Of a stretch of 64,000 bases of DNA, positions 35,080 to 43,378 are shown in pieces. The notes below the pieces were generated by a model that was not told where the DNA came from, did not search any database, and worked only from the letters and a program-made list of their open reading frames with translations. Source of the stretch: Bacillus sp. FJAT-26390 (GTDB taxonomy: Bacteria > Bacillota > Bacilli > Paenibacillales > Paenibacillaceae); NCBI RefSeq assembly GCF_001682865.1, contig NZ_MAQX01000001.1, positions 1,059,290 to 1,123,289 on the forward strand, in the 5' to 3' direction. The position numbers and the translations under genes are program-made. Each line of letters begins with the position of its first letter. Position 1 is the stretch's first letter.

Positions 35080-37170
35080 CTACTTCTGAATGCGGAGCGA
35101 ACTTATCGCAACGGCCGAGGTTTTGAAGCCAGGCATCTTGCAGTGGGGATCAAGCTCGGGACTCGTCGCCTTGTTAACGTTCTGTACGCCGCCCCAGTGC
35201 ATGGGAACAAATAAGGTATCCTCCCTGATTTTATCTGTGATGCGGCTTCGCACGTTGAAGCTGCCGCTGCGCGAGGTAACCTCTACCCATTCTCCATCCT
35301 CAATACGATGCTTCTTCGCTGTTTTAGGATGAATCTCGATATAGCTCTCGATATTCCGAGCGGCTAATGATGGACTTCTGCGCGTTTGGACACCGGTCAG
35401 ATAATGAGTCAACACCCTCCCGTTCGTCATCGTGAGCGGAAAGTCATCGCTAGGCGTCTCCTGCGGCAGTCGACTGGAAACAGGCATAAAAATCGCTTTT
35501 CCATCCGTATGAGCAAACGTTTCCGCAAACATCATTCCTTGATTGCCTTTAACCTCGGTTGATGGACAAGGCCAATAGATGCCTCCCTCACGCCGCAGTC
35601 GATCATAAGTTATGCCATAATAATCTGCCAGGCCGCCTCGGCTTGCAAGTTTCAGCTCCTCAAATATTTGCTCGGCTGATTCAAAGGGGAAATACAGCTG
35701 CTTGCCCATTCCTTCAGCAATTTGGCACAATATAACCCAGTCATGCATGGACTCTCCCGGTGCTGCAATCGTAGTTTCGCGAAGGAGCACACGGCCTTCC
35801 AGATTGGTCATTGTGCCTTCATTCTCCAAATACGCCGTGACAGGAAGCACGACATCGGCTAGTCTAGCCGTCTCAGATAAGAACATATCCGCAACGACTA
35901 AGAAATCTAAGCTTTGCAAGCCTTCCTCCACCAAATTTGCATTTGGATTAGAGACGATTGGATTTGAGCCCATTACGAATAACGAACGAATGACGCGCTG
36001 ATGAACAAGCTCCATCATTTCATAAGCCGATACGCCTTTTCGAGGCAGCTCGGAAGGATCAATTCCCCATACGCCGGCAACATATGCGCGATCCTGCTCG
36101 TCTTCAATGCTCCGGTATCCGGGCAATTGATCGCTTTTTTGCCCGTGCTCCCTCCCGCCCTGTCCGTTGCCCTGACCCGTCACGGCACCATAGCCGCAGC
36201 CCGGCTTGCCGACTTTTCCCGTTGCGAGCACTAGGTTCAAAAAATTCCGTACCGCCACGTGGCCGTCAGTCTGCTGCTCAACGCCTCTGGCTGTGAAAAT
36301 AATGCCGGTTTCCGCTTGGCCATAGGCCAGTGCGGCTTTACGAATAGCTTCTACCTTCAAGCCGGTTAAATTTGAAACCTCATCCAATTGAACAGAAGCC
36401 AAATGTTCCTTCAATTCTGCATACCCATTTGTTCGATTAGCAATGAATGTTTCGTCCATCAGCTTCTCATCCTGCAATACCTTAAGAAGACCATTGGCAA
36501 GCGCGGCATCCGTGCCGGGCTTTAGCTGCAAATGGATGTCGGCAATCGCAGCCGTAGCTGTAACTCGCGGGTCAATGACGATAATGACCGCTCCATTTTC
36601 TTTTGCCTTATTGAAATAAGGCATCAAGGTTGGCTGGCATTCGGCTATATTCGTTCCTGCCAAAATAATGCAGCGAGCTAGCGGAATATCGGCCAATCGG
36701 CAGGTCAATCCCCGGTCGATGCCAAACGTTTTGTTGCCTGCAGATGCCGCTGCCGACATGCAAAACCGGCCGTTGTAATCGATATATTTCGTTCCAAGCG
36801 CTACTCTTGCGAACTTGCCAAGCAGATAGGCGCTCTCATTCGTTAGCGAACCCCCGCCGTATACGCCAAGGGCATCGGGGCCATGCTCCTTGCTAATGTC
36901 TTGAAACCTCCTGCTTATCGCAAATAAAGCCTCCTCCCATGTTGCGGGAACGAGCTGCCCCTCCTTCTTAACCAATGGCTGTAGAAGACGATCCATGCTT
37001 GTTGCATGCTGATGCGCATTCATCCCCTTCACACATAACCGACCCTCTGAAGCTGCGTTCGGAATACCTTCAATCATATAGGATGGCCTGCTCGAGCCTA
37101 ATACGGGCAGCTCTTTCGTGATGCGCATCTTACACTGCACGCTGCAAAATGGGCATTGCGTATCCATCAT
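35080..37170 (-). CDS. nasC: Assimilatory nitrate reductase catalytic subunit
   Basis: A 696-residue molybdopterin oxidoreductase. An N-terminal [4Fe-4S] site is formed by CPFCSVQC and a fourth Cys in GRLCVKG. Mo-bis-MGD-binding segments include GVYGGGSLTNESAYLLGKFAR, GRFCMSAA and the C-terminal molydop-binding domain with PMHWGGVQNVNKAT. It reduces nitrate to nitrite in the cytoplasm. ATG at 37170 (MMDTQ) follows AGGAAGG; a further ATG at 37215 overlaps the nasB end and has no RBS. It is third in moeA-nasB-nasC, receiving electrons from NasB. Confidence 0.88.
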   Translation of the reverse strand: MMDTQCPFCSVQCKMRITKELPVLGSSRPSYMIEGIPNAASEGRLCVKGMNAHQHATSMDRLLQPLVKKEGQLVPATWEEALFAISRRFQDISKEHGPDALGVYGGGSLTNESAYLLGKFARVALGTKYIDYNGRFCMSAAASAGNKTFGIDRGLTCRLADIPLARCIILAGTNIAECQPTLMPYFNKAKENGAVIIVIDPRVTATAAIADIHLQLKPGTDAALANGLLKVLQDEKLMDETFIANRTNGYAELKEHLASVQLDEVSNLTGLKVEAIRKAALAYGQAETGIIFTARGVEQQTDGHVAVRNFLNLVLATGKVGKPGCGYGAVTGQGNGQGGREHGQKSDQLPGYRSIEDEQDRAYVAGVWGIDPSELPRKGVSAYEMMELVHQRVIRSLFVMGSNPIVSNPNANLVEEGLQSLDFLVVADMFLSETARLADVVLPVTAYLENEGTMTNLEGRVLLRETTIAAPGESMHDWVILCQIAEGMGKQLYFPFESAEQIFEELKLASRGGLADYYGITYDRLRREGGIYWPCPSTEVKGNQGMMFAETFAHTDGKAIFMPVSSRLPQETPSDDFPLTMTNGRVLTHYLTGVQTRRSPSLAARNIESYIEIHPKTAKKHRIEDGEWVEVTSRSGSFNVRSRITDKIREDTLFVPMHWGGVQNVNKATSPELDPHCKMPGFKTSAVAISSLRIQK

Positions 37171-37199
37171 GTAACCTGCTTCCTTCCTGATCGCCGTTT

Positions 37200-39353
37200 T
37201 CAATGACTGCTGCATATCCCTACACCAAGCCCTTCCTTGCTTTGTTTCCCTATGGCCGCAGCACGTGCTCTGCCTGCTAACGCCATACGGTAGGTCGTAT
37301 CAAGTAATTGCTCTCTGACTTCAATAATCCCTTCTCGCTCCAGCCACTTCCAGACCGCTTCGCCATATTCGGCACGTTCCCGGTAAAGCTGAAGGTAAGC
37401 TACAGAAAGCGATAAAGCTACTGCGTCCGACTCTGCTATGGCGATCAACTGCCCTTGCTTAACTGGATGCTCTGCATGCCCGCCGCCATAGATTTCCCAG
37501 CCGGCAGGCGCCCCGGTAATGCCGATATCTTGAACAAGTACACCGGCAGGATTGTGAATGCTGGACGAGGTAATAGCTGCCTTCACCGGTGCGGGGAAAA
37601 GCAAGCCTCCGCAGCTTTGTTGAAGCTTTGTTCTGACGTATATCGAATCAAATTCAGTGGGAGCTTTGCTCTTTGTGCCCGGGCTTAAAGGTTCGGCAAT
37701 GAGGCTGAAGCGGCATTCATCCGTCGTGTTACTAGTTAGGTCGGCCGCTTGTGGATGATACAACGCTGAATAATAATGGATTGCTGCCGAGCAAATGGAG
37801 CATCCAGACAAGCTTTTCCAGTCTAACGCGGCCATTAATTCATGAGTTGCTGTTAGTGGCTTGCCTTCAATCGTTTCCTTAAGCCGTTCATGGCTAACAG
37901 CCGTGCATCCGCAGATGGGGAAAGCCGTGACTGCAGCTTCACCCTTGCCATAGCGCAGAGCATATTGCACGATGGCTGCAACCATAGGCCTGCATCCGCC
38001 ACAAGAACTGGAAGCCTTCGTACGGTCTCGAACTTGATCGGTCGTTTGCAGTCCATCCTCGGTTACCGCGCGCATGATCGCTGATTTTTGAACCGCGTTG
38101 CAGACACAGACGGTCTCACGATCGGGCATCATTTCGGCTAAAGCACCAGGACCGCTGCTTCCTCCTTCGGCAGAAGGACGGTTTAGCTCCGTCACGGGCG
38201 CCTCTCTCTTCACTAAGTCGAGCAAAGACATTCCTTCCGCCGTGTCACCGAACAAAATTACGCCGCTAACCGCTCCGCCTTTCATCGTCACTTTTTTGTA
38301 GGTTCCGCGAATGCCGTCATACAGCTGGATTGCAGTCTCAGCTTCCTCTTGGCGGATCTCTCCTACCGAAAAAACCTCGACTCCCGATACCTTGAGTTGA
38401 GCGTATGGAACAGAACCCAAATAAGGCTCCGACGGATTGCCGCATATGCTCTTCGCGAGCACTTTTCCCTGCTCATACAGCGGCGCAACTAAGCCATATG
38501 CAACGCCACGATGCTCCGCACATTCTCCGACCGCATAAATATGAGGCTTGCTCGTTCGCATAAAATCGTCTACCATGATCGCTCTATTAGTAGCGATGCC
38601 GCTCTGTTTGGCAAGCTCGACGTTCGGCCTGATTCCGACGGAAATGACGATCAAATCAGCTTCTAACGTGCTGCCGTTTGTGAAGCGGATGCCTTTCGCG
38701 CGATTTAATCCGGTTATGCTCTCCGTTTCCTTGCTCAGCCAAAATCGCATGCCCTGCTCTTCCAATTCCTTTCGAAGCATATCGGAGGATATTCGGTCGA
38801 GTTGGCGGTTCATTAAGTAAGGTGCATTGTGAATGACATCTGTCTCCATGCCAAGATGGAGCAAGCCTCTAGCAGCTTCAAGACCCAACAAGCCGCCTCC
38901 AATGACAGCTGCCTTTTTGTATTTTTTTGCATAATCCATCATCGTCTTGCAATCCTTAATGCTGCGGAAGGAAATGACGCCAGACTTATGAACGCCTGCT
39001 ATTGGTGGAATGAACGCAGAAGAGCCGGTTGCGATAATCAGGCTGTTATATTCAGCACGAATGCCCGATATGGTCGTTATATACTTAGAATCCGTATGAA
39101 TGTGGTTGACGGTCTCCCCTGTATATAGGCGAATTCCCCTCTCCTCATACCAAGACCAGTCATTAATGACGATGCTTTCAATCGAAGAATCCCCTTGAAG
39201 CACCTTGGATAGCAAAATGCGGTTATAGTTCGGATGCGGCTCATTGCCAAAAACCGTGATCTGAAATTTCTCCGGCGCTAGCTTAATGATTTCTTCAACA
39301 CATTTGATCCCTGCCATACCATTGCCTATCACAATTAGTTTCTCTCTACTCAT
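37200..39353 (-). CDS. nasB: NADH-dependent electron-transfer subunit of nitrate reductase (NasB), NirB-like
   Basis: A 717-residue flavoprotein. The FAD motif VIGNGMAGIKCVEEI is at the N-terminus, the NAD motif AVIGGGLLGLEAARGL at about 148-163, and a BFD-type [2Fe-2S] site has CVCN and CGGC ligands. A second cluster-like set is formed by ICGC and GCSIC. The C-terminal 120 residues resemble the end of siroheme nitrite reductases (GWEIYGGGHAEHP, LQLYRERAEYGEAVWKWLER) but lack the CPRNC-type cluster/siroheme cysteines. It therefore should pass electrons from NADH to NasC and not reduce nitrite itself. The stop lies 29 bp before the nasC start. Confidence 0.85.
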   Translation of the reverse strand: MSREKLIVIGNGMAGIKCVEEIIKLAPEKFQITVFGNEPHPNYNRILLSKVLQGDSSIESIVINDWSWYEERGIRLYTGETVNHIHTDSKYITTISGIRAEYNSLIIATGSSAFIPPIAGVHKSGVISFRSIKDCKTMMDYAKKYKKAAVIGGGLLGLEAARGLLHLGMETDVIHNAPYLMNRQLDRISSDMLRKELEEQGMRFWLSKETESITGLNRAKGIRFTNGSTLEADLIVISVGIRPNVELAKQSGIATNRAIMVDDFMRTSKPHIYAVGECAEHRGVAYGLVAPLYEQGKVLAKSICGNPSEPYLGSVPYAQLKVSGVEVFSVGEIRQEEAETAIQLYDGIRGTYKKVTMKGGAVSGVILFGDTAEGMSLLDLVKREAPVTELNRPSAEGGSSGPGALAEMMPDRETVCVCNAVQKSAIMRAVTEDGLQTTDQVRDRTKASSSCGGCRPMVAAIVQYALRYGKGEAAVTAFPICGCTAVSHERLKETIEGKPLTATHELMAALDWKSLSGCSICSAAIHYYSALYHPQAADLTSNTTDECRFSLIAEPLSPGTKSKAPTEFDSIYVRTKLQQSCGGLLFPAPVKAAITSSSIHNPAGVLVQDIGITGAPAGWEIYGGGHAEHPVKQGQLIAIAESDAVALSLSVAYLQLYRERAEYGEAVWKWLEREGIIEVREQLLDTTYRMALAGRARAAAIGKQSKEGLGVGICSSH

Positions 39354-39381
39354 CTATGCTCACATCCACTCGTGCAATTTC

Positions 39382-40647
39382 CTAGATCATAATCGAAACG
39401 AAACGAACCTCCTGACCGGCTGATGCCCCTGCCCCGCCTGCCGGAATTTGTACGATCGCATTGGCTCTGGCGAAAGCTGCCACATTGCCGGATTTATCAT
39501 GGTGCAGCGGCTCAACCATCCATTCTCTCTCGGCACGATAGACAAAAGCTCTTGCGTATCTTGGATATGGCGAAGGTTTAGCTATAGCTTCGATTAACCG
39601 GCCTTCCATCCACTCGGACCTGTAATCACTTCTGCCTACCGCCTTCAAAATAGTAGGTCGAAGCAGCAGCTCGACGCCAGCGAAGCAAGCTGACGGATTT
39701 CCTGATAAGCAGATTAGCAGCTTGGTTCCAAAGCGATAGGCTGAGGTTGGTGTACCGGGCCGCATTACTACTTTAGTAAACAATGGCTCTCCACCCACAC
39801 TTTCGGCCGCCAGCTTTACAAAGTCATAGTCGCCAACTGAAACTCCGCCTGTTGTTACGATGAGATCCGATTGCTCAAGCGCTGACCTTAGCGCGTCTTC
39901 GATCGTTTTCCGACAGTCGGGTACGGGCGCCTTGCGTATGACAGCAGCGCCAAGCTCGCGCAGCCTTGCACCAACCATAAAGCTGTTAGCGTCGTAAATT
40001 TGACCGGACTGTAAGCTCTCGCCTGGCAATACTAATTCGTCTCCGACAGGAATGATCGTGACGGAAGGTTTTTTGAATACATGCACTTCGGTTTTTCCAA
40101 AAGAGGCGAGAATTGCGATTTCCTTTGCTTTGACTGCCGTTCCACGGTATAAAACCTTCATGCCCTTCGGCACATCCTCACCCTTCTCGGCAATATGCTG
40201 TCCTTTTGGACAAGCACGATCAATCTGAATGGAAGGAAATCCGAGCATATCCTTCCGTTCTTGCACTGCCTCTTGCATGATAATGGCATCATAGCCCGCC
40301 GGCACAGGCGCACCTGTGAATATACGAACCGCTGTCAACAATCCCGGCTCAGTTTCATTATTGCTCTCGCTTTGTCCCGGGCGAATCTCACTTCTAACCT
40401 GCAATTGTACAGGCCGTTCCTTGCATGCACCGGCAGATGAGGCAGCGCATACCGCATATCCGTCCATAGCAGCACGGCGGAAAGGCGGCAAGGAGAATGG
40501 CCCTTCAAAATCATTAGCAAGCACTCTTGACAAGCAATCCTCTAATGGTACCGTTTCATTGGTCGGCTCCTTCATATCTTTGGTCATTTTCATTACGGCA
40601 ATCGATACGGAAGCCGACAGCGATTGGTCTGTATGTAAGACCGACAT
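39382..40647 (-). CDS. moeA: Molybdopterin molybdenumtransferase MoeA
   Basis: A 421-residue protein that inserts molybdate into adenylylated molybdopterin. Characteristic segments are PPFRRAAMDGYAV near the N-terminus, RIFTGAPVPAGYDAII, VTTGGVSVGDYDFVK and LSGNPSACFAGVELLLRP. ATG at 40647 follows GGGAGGG. It is the first gene of the nitrate reductase operon, which needs molybdenum cofactor; placing moeA here links cofactor supply to nitrate use. Its leader carries an ANTAR-type attenuator. Confidence 0.9.
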   Translation of the reverse strand: MSVLHTDQSLSASVSIAVMKMTKDMKEPTNETVPLEDCLSRVLANDFEGPFSLPPFRRAAMDGYAVCAASSAGACKERPVQLQVRSEIRPGQSESNNETEPGLLTAVRIFTGAPVPAGYDAIIMQEAVQERKDMLGFPSIQIDRACPKGQHIAEKGEDVPKGMKVLYRGTAVKAKEIAILASFGKTEVHVFKKPSVTIIPVGDELVLPGESLQSGQIYDANSFMVGARLRELGAAVIRKAPVPDCRKTIEDALRSALEQSDLIVTTGGVSVGDYDFVKLAAESVGGEPLFTKVVMRPGTPTSAYRFGTKLLICLSGNPSACFAGVELLLRPTILKAVGRSDYRSEWMEGRLIEAIAKPSPYPRYARAFVYRAEREWMVEPLHHDKSGNVAAFARANAIVQIPAGGAGASAGQEVRFVSIMI

Positions 40648-40687
40648 GTTATCCCTCCCAGCGAATGATTTGAGCAAAAATGGACAG

Positions 40688-40752
40688 AAAAAGCCCTTTC
40701 CCTCAATTGGGGAAAAGGCATCATTGCCGTAAGTGTAAGCACGCCACTGTGC
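40688..40752 (-). promoter_or_regulatory. ANTAR-type antitermination leader of moeA-nasB-nasC
   Basis: On the minus strand, hairpin P1 is GCAC-AGTGGC-GTGC (40752-40739) and, after a 10-nt linker, P2 is GGC-AATGAT-GCC (40728-40717). Both have six-base loops with A1 and G4, the hallmark of ANTAR-protein RNA targets. P2's 3' GCC is also the first part of an intrinsic terminator (GCCTTTTCCC paired with GGGAAAGGGC, 40719-40693, then five T). P2 and terminator are mutually exclusive, so an ANTAR protein bound to P1-P2 should allow read-through into moeA. Confidence 0.82.
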
Positions 40753-40796
40753 TGCACTTGTTCTATTAGTCTTAGAGTAGTTCATGTTGAAATTCA

Positions 40797-40813
40797 TGTC
40801 AATATACATAACG
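40797..40813. promoter_or_regulatory. TnrA/GlnR box, moeA-proximal
   Basis: TGTCAATATACATAACG matches TGTNAN7TNACA at all but the last position. It overlaps a TTGACA (minus strand, 40802-40797) that could be the -35 of the moeA operon. Confidence 0.65.
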
Positions 40814-40846
40814 CATAAAAACTGAATCTAAATAAAAATATTATTG

Positions 40847-40863
40847 TGTAATGTATATTGACA
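40847..40863. promoter_or_regulatory. TnrA/GlnR box, narK-proximal
   Basis: TGTAATGTATATTGACA is a perfect match to TGTNAN7TNACA. It overlaps the -35 of the narK promoter and lies 50 bp from the second box, measured centre to centre. Confidence 0.8.
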
Positions 40864-40886
40864 TACATATTACGCGAATCTATAAT
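40858..40886 (+). promoter_or_regulatory. Sigma-A promoter of narK
   Basis: Consensus-perfect TTGACA (40858-40863), 17 bp, TATAAT (40881-40886). Transcription should begin near 40893, leaving a 140-nt leader that contains the antitermination element. Confidence 0.85.
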
Positions 40887-40930
40887 TCGAGTTGGGGTTA
40901 CAATGTATGTGATCCCATAAATACGAGGTC

Positions 40931-41001
40931 GCACAATGATGTGCTGCTCATGGCAATGAAGCCGCTTTTCGTTCCTTTACAAGGACGGATTGCGGCTTTT
41001 T
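40931..41001 (+). promoter_or_regulatory. ANTAR-type antitermination leader of narK
   Basis: P1 is GCAC-AATGAT-GTGC (40931-40944); after a 7-nt linker, P2 is GGC-AATGAA-GCC (40952-40963), extendable by one U-G pair. Both loops are six bases with A1 and G4. P2's 3' GCC starts an intrinsic terminator stem (40961-40996, GCCGC paired with GCGGC and a long interior helix TCGTTCCTT/AAGGACGGA) followed by five T. The arrangement is that of ANTAR-controlled attenuators, as in the nas and eut leaders of other bacteria. Confidence 0.87.
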
Positions 41002-41034
41002 AGGTTTATTCTAGTAGATAAGGGAGAGATTGGT

Positions 41035-42276
41035 ATGGAGAGGAAAGGGTTTTGGCAAAGCGGGCATAAGCCCACCTTATTCAGCGCTTTTTTGTATTTT
41101 GACATGAGCTTTATGATTTGGGTGTTGATTGGTCCTTTAAGTGTTATTATTGCGGCTGATTATCCGATGAACCCAGTCGAAAAAGCAAATCTAGTAGCTC
41201 TACCGATTTTAGGCGGTTCCATACTTCGTTTGGTGCTTGGCTTCATGACCGACTATATAGGCCCCAAACGAACGGCACAATTCGGGATGCTCTTTACGCT
41301 CGTTCCTTTAATCATGGGCTGGCAATTCGTAGATTCCCTCAATCAGCTTTATGTCGTTGCTCTGTTGCTTGGAGTTGCCGGCGCTTCATTCGCGGCAGCT
41401 TTGCCTTTAGCCAGCCAGTGGTATTCCAAGGAGCATCAAGGACTTGCGATGGGGATAGCCGGAGCTGGCAATAGCGGCACCGTGATCTCGACCCTGTTCG
41501 CCAACCGCTTGGCACAGCATTACGGAAGCTGGGAAATCGTTTTTGGACTTGCAATTATTCCGATTGTCCTAGTCCTTATCATTTTTACAATATTCGCCCA
41601 AAATAGCCCGAACCGCCCTGCGCCGAAGAAACTCTCGCAATACGCACAAGTATTAAAAGAAGGCGACGCTTGGGTATTCTGCGCTTTTTACTGCGTAACC
41701 TTTGGCGGATTTGTTGGCCTATCCAACTATTTGACGATCTTCTTCAATACGCAATACGGATTATCCCCAATTAGAGCTGCCGATTTCACAACCTTCTGCG
41801 TGATCGCAGGCAGCTTCTTTAGACCCATCGGCGGCTATCTATCGGACCGGATCGGCGGCGCTCGCATGCTGACCATCCTATATGGCGGCGCAGGCTTAAT
41901 GCTTGCTGCAATAGCTTCCTTGCCCGCGCTTCCGGTCGTAATCACGCTGCTCTTCATTGGGATGATGTGTCTTGGCGCAGGAAACGGATCCGTATTCCAG
42001 CTCGTTCCACAGCGCTTTGGCAACGAGCTGGGCCTCATGACCGGAATCATCGGTGCGGCTGGGGGCTTAGGCGGCTATGCGCTCCCTCTTATTCTTGGAA
42101 AGCTCTATCAATCCACAGGATCATACACATCAGGCTTCCTGATTCTAAGTTTCGTTACTCTTGGCTCCCTCATCTTATTGACGGCGATGCAAATGAAATG
42201 GAAAAACAAATGGATGTCCAAAGGCGGCAAAGCCCGTCTAGAACCGATTACAGATGCAACCCATGTTAACATTTAA
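41035..42276 (+). CDS. narK: NarK/NasA-type nitrate (nitrite) transporter
   Basis: A 413-residue MFS carrier with 12 transmembrane helices of the nitrate/nitrite porter family. FSAFLYFDMSFMIWVLIGPL opens helix 1, and the nitrate-signature glycine-rich stretches appear as GIAGAGNSGTVIS (first) and GIIGAAGGLGGYALP (second). Arginines in helices 2 and 8 (LRLVLGF and FFRPIGGYLSDRIGG) would bind the substrate. ATG at 41035 has GGGAGAG upstream. It is divergent from moeA-nasB-nasC and supplies their substrate; both share an attenuator type and nitrogen-control boxes. Confidence 0.9.
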   Translation: MERKGFWQSGHKPTLFSAFLYFDMSFMIWVLIGPLSVIIAADYPMNPVEKANLVALPILGGSILRLVLGFMTDYIGPKRTAQFGMLFTLVPLIMGWQFVDSLNQLYVVALLLGVAGASFAAALPLASQWYSKEHQGLAMGIAGAGNSGTVISTLFANRLAQHYGSWEIVFGLAIIPIVLVLIIFTIFAQNSPNRPAPKKLSQYAQVLKEGDAWVFCAFYCVTFGGFVGLSNYLTIFFNTQYGLSPIRAADFTTFCVIAGSFFRPIGGYLSDRIGGARMLTILYGGAGLMLAAIASLPALPVVITLLFIGMMCLGAGNGSVFQLVPQRFGNELGLMTGIIGAAGGLGGYALPLILGKLYQSTGSYTSGFLILSFVTLGSLILLTAMQMKWKNKWMSKGGKARLEPITDATHVNI

Positions 42277-42310
42277 GAGGGATTTATACCGTTAGAAGAT
42301 CCAAAGCCAA

Positions 42311-42350
42311 ATACCCTTAGCATAGGCTGCAACGCTTATTCTAAGGGTAT
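42311..42350. terminator. Inverted repeat between narK and the nitroreductase gene
   Basis: ATACCCTTAG and CTAAGGGTAT form a 10-bp stem with a 20-nt loop, and the nitroreductase stop codon lies inside it. The T tail is weak on both strands, so termination efficiency is uncertain. Confidence 0.5.
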
Positions 42351-43094
42351 GTTCTTGTCGTTTAAGAAACGTTTCATATAAAGCCGTTTTGGATTTTGAA
42401 GCAGCTTTGCCATCGCCTCCGACCAGCGATCCTTGCGGACACCGCCCGTCCGCTCGAAATAGTAGCTGGAAATGACTTGATCGTAAGCTTGCAATTGATC
42501 AACAAGCTCGCTTTGATCCTGATTATAGCAGTCCTCATGATAGACGTTCGCAAGCGGCAATCTCGGCTTCGTATCCGACTGATTGGCGGGATAGCCGACG
42601 CTTAACCCGAAGAGCGGAACAACCCGATTCGGCGTTTGCAGCAGCTTTGATACTTCATCCAGCTGATTTCTTAATCCGCCTATGTAGCAAATGCCAAGAC
42701 CCATCGATTCCGCGGCTATCACGGCATTTTGAGCGGCAAGCGCCGTATCGATAACGCCGATCATAAACATTTCCGTGGAATTTAATGCTTGTTTGATTTG
42801 CTCGGCTGCAGCCCCTTCCAGCTCAGCGGCTAATTCCAGTCGGTGCAGATCCAAGCAGAATACAAAAAAGTGCCCGTTTTTGGCTACGTAGGCTTGGTTT
42901 CCGGCAAGCTCAGCGAGCTTCTCTTTCTTGGAAGCATCTTTTACGCCAATTATCGTATATGCTTGCACATAGCTCGACGTGGCTGCTGATTGCGCGCTTT
43001 GTACGATGTGATGAATTTGCTCATCCGTAAGGGACTCGTCCTTATAAGAACGAATGGAGCGATGGTTCAACAGCATTTTGATCGTATCGTTCAA
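42336..43094 (-). CDS. NfsA-like NADPH-dependent nitroreductase family flavoprotein
   Basis: A 252-residue flavoenzyme. NHRSIRSYKDESLTDEQI at the N-terminus, SSYVQAYTIIGV, GLGICYIGGLRNQ and GLSVGYPANQS are the FMN-binding motifs of the NfsA/FRP group, which reduces nitroaromatics, flavins or quinones using NADPH. The TTG start at 43094 has GGAGG 8 bp upstream. It is monocistronic and convergent with narK; nothing indicates a direct role in nitrate use. Confidence 0.85.
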   Translation of the reverse strand: MNDTIKMLLNHRSIRSYKDESLTDEQIHHIVQSAQSAATSSYVQAYTIIGVKDASKKEKLAELAGNQAYVAKNGHFFVFCLDLHRLELAAELEGAAAEQIKQALNSTEMFMIGVIDTALAAQNAVIAAESMGLGICYIGGLRNQLDEVSKLLQTPNRVVPLFGLSVGYPANQSDTKPRLPLANVYHEDCYNQDQSELVDQLQAYDQVISSYYFERTGGVRKDRWSEAMAKLLQNPKRLYMKRFLNDKNIPLE

Positions 43095-43138
43095 TCTGAA
43101 TTCCTCCTTTTTCGTTTCATTATGACATGAACTCGTTT

Positions 43139-43342
43139 TTATTGCAGCACCATTTCGCCTAACAACAAAACGCAGCCCGTCACCAGATTAAACCAGCCGA
43201 TAAAACTAGAAACTTTGCGTTCCTTGATTAATCCCGCTAGTTTGAACCCTTTTACGTCATATAGAAGGATAAGGATCCCGCTGATGATCCATAGGAAAAT
43301 AGCGTAGTTGAGATAACTGATCGTATACCCATTGGCAATCAT
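43139..43342 (-). CDS. Small two-helix membrane protein of the ger locus
   Basis: A 67-residue protein with two predicted transmembrane helices (about 10-30 and 45-65) joined by a basic loop (KGFKLAGLIKERKVSS). GGAGG lies 10 bp before the ATG. It starts 36 bp after the gerC stop in the same direction, so it is probably the last gene of the germinant-receptor operon. Small GerD/GerE-type accessory subunits with two helices are known in some ger operons; this one may play that role (inference). Confidence 0.6.
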   Translation of the reverse strand: MIANGYTISYLNYAIFLWIISGILILLYDVKGFKLAGLIKERKVSSFIGWFNLVTGCVLLLGEMVLQ

Positions 43343-43378
43343 ACGTTGGCAGCCTCCATTATTTTTCCGTCAAAGCCA

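Noticed and set aside
40640..40760. Molybdenum-cofactor riboswitch in the moeA leader
   Set aside because: The leader is too short and lacks the multi-helix Moco aptamer pattern. The tandem hexaloop hairpins explain the structure better.
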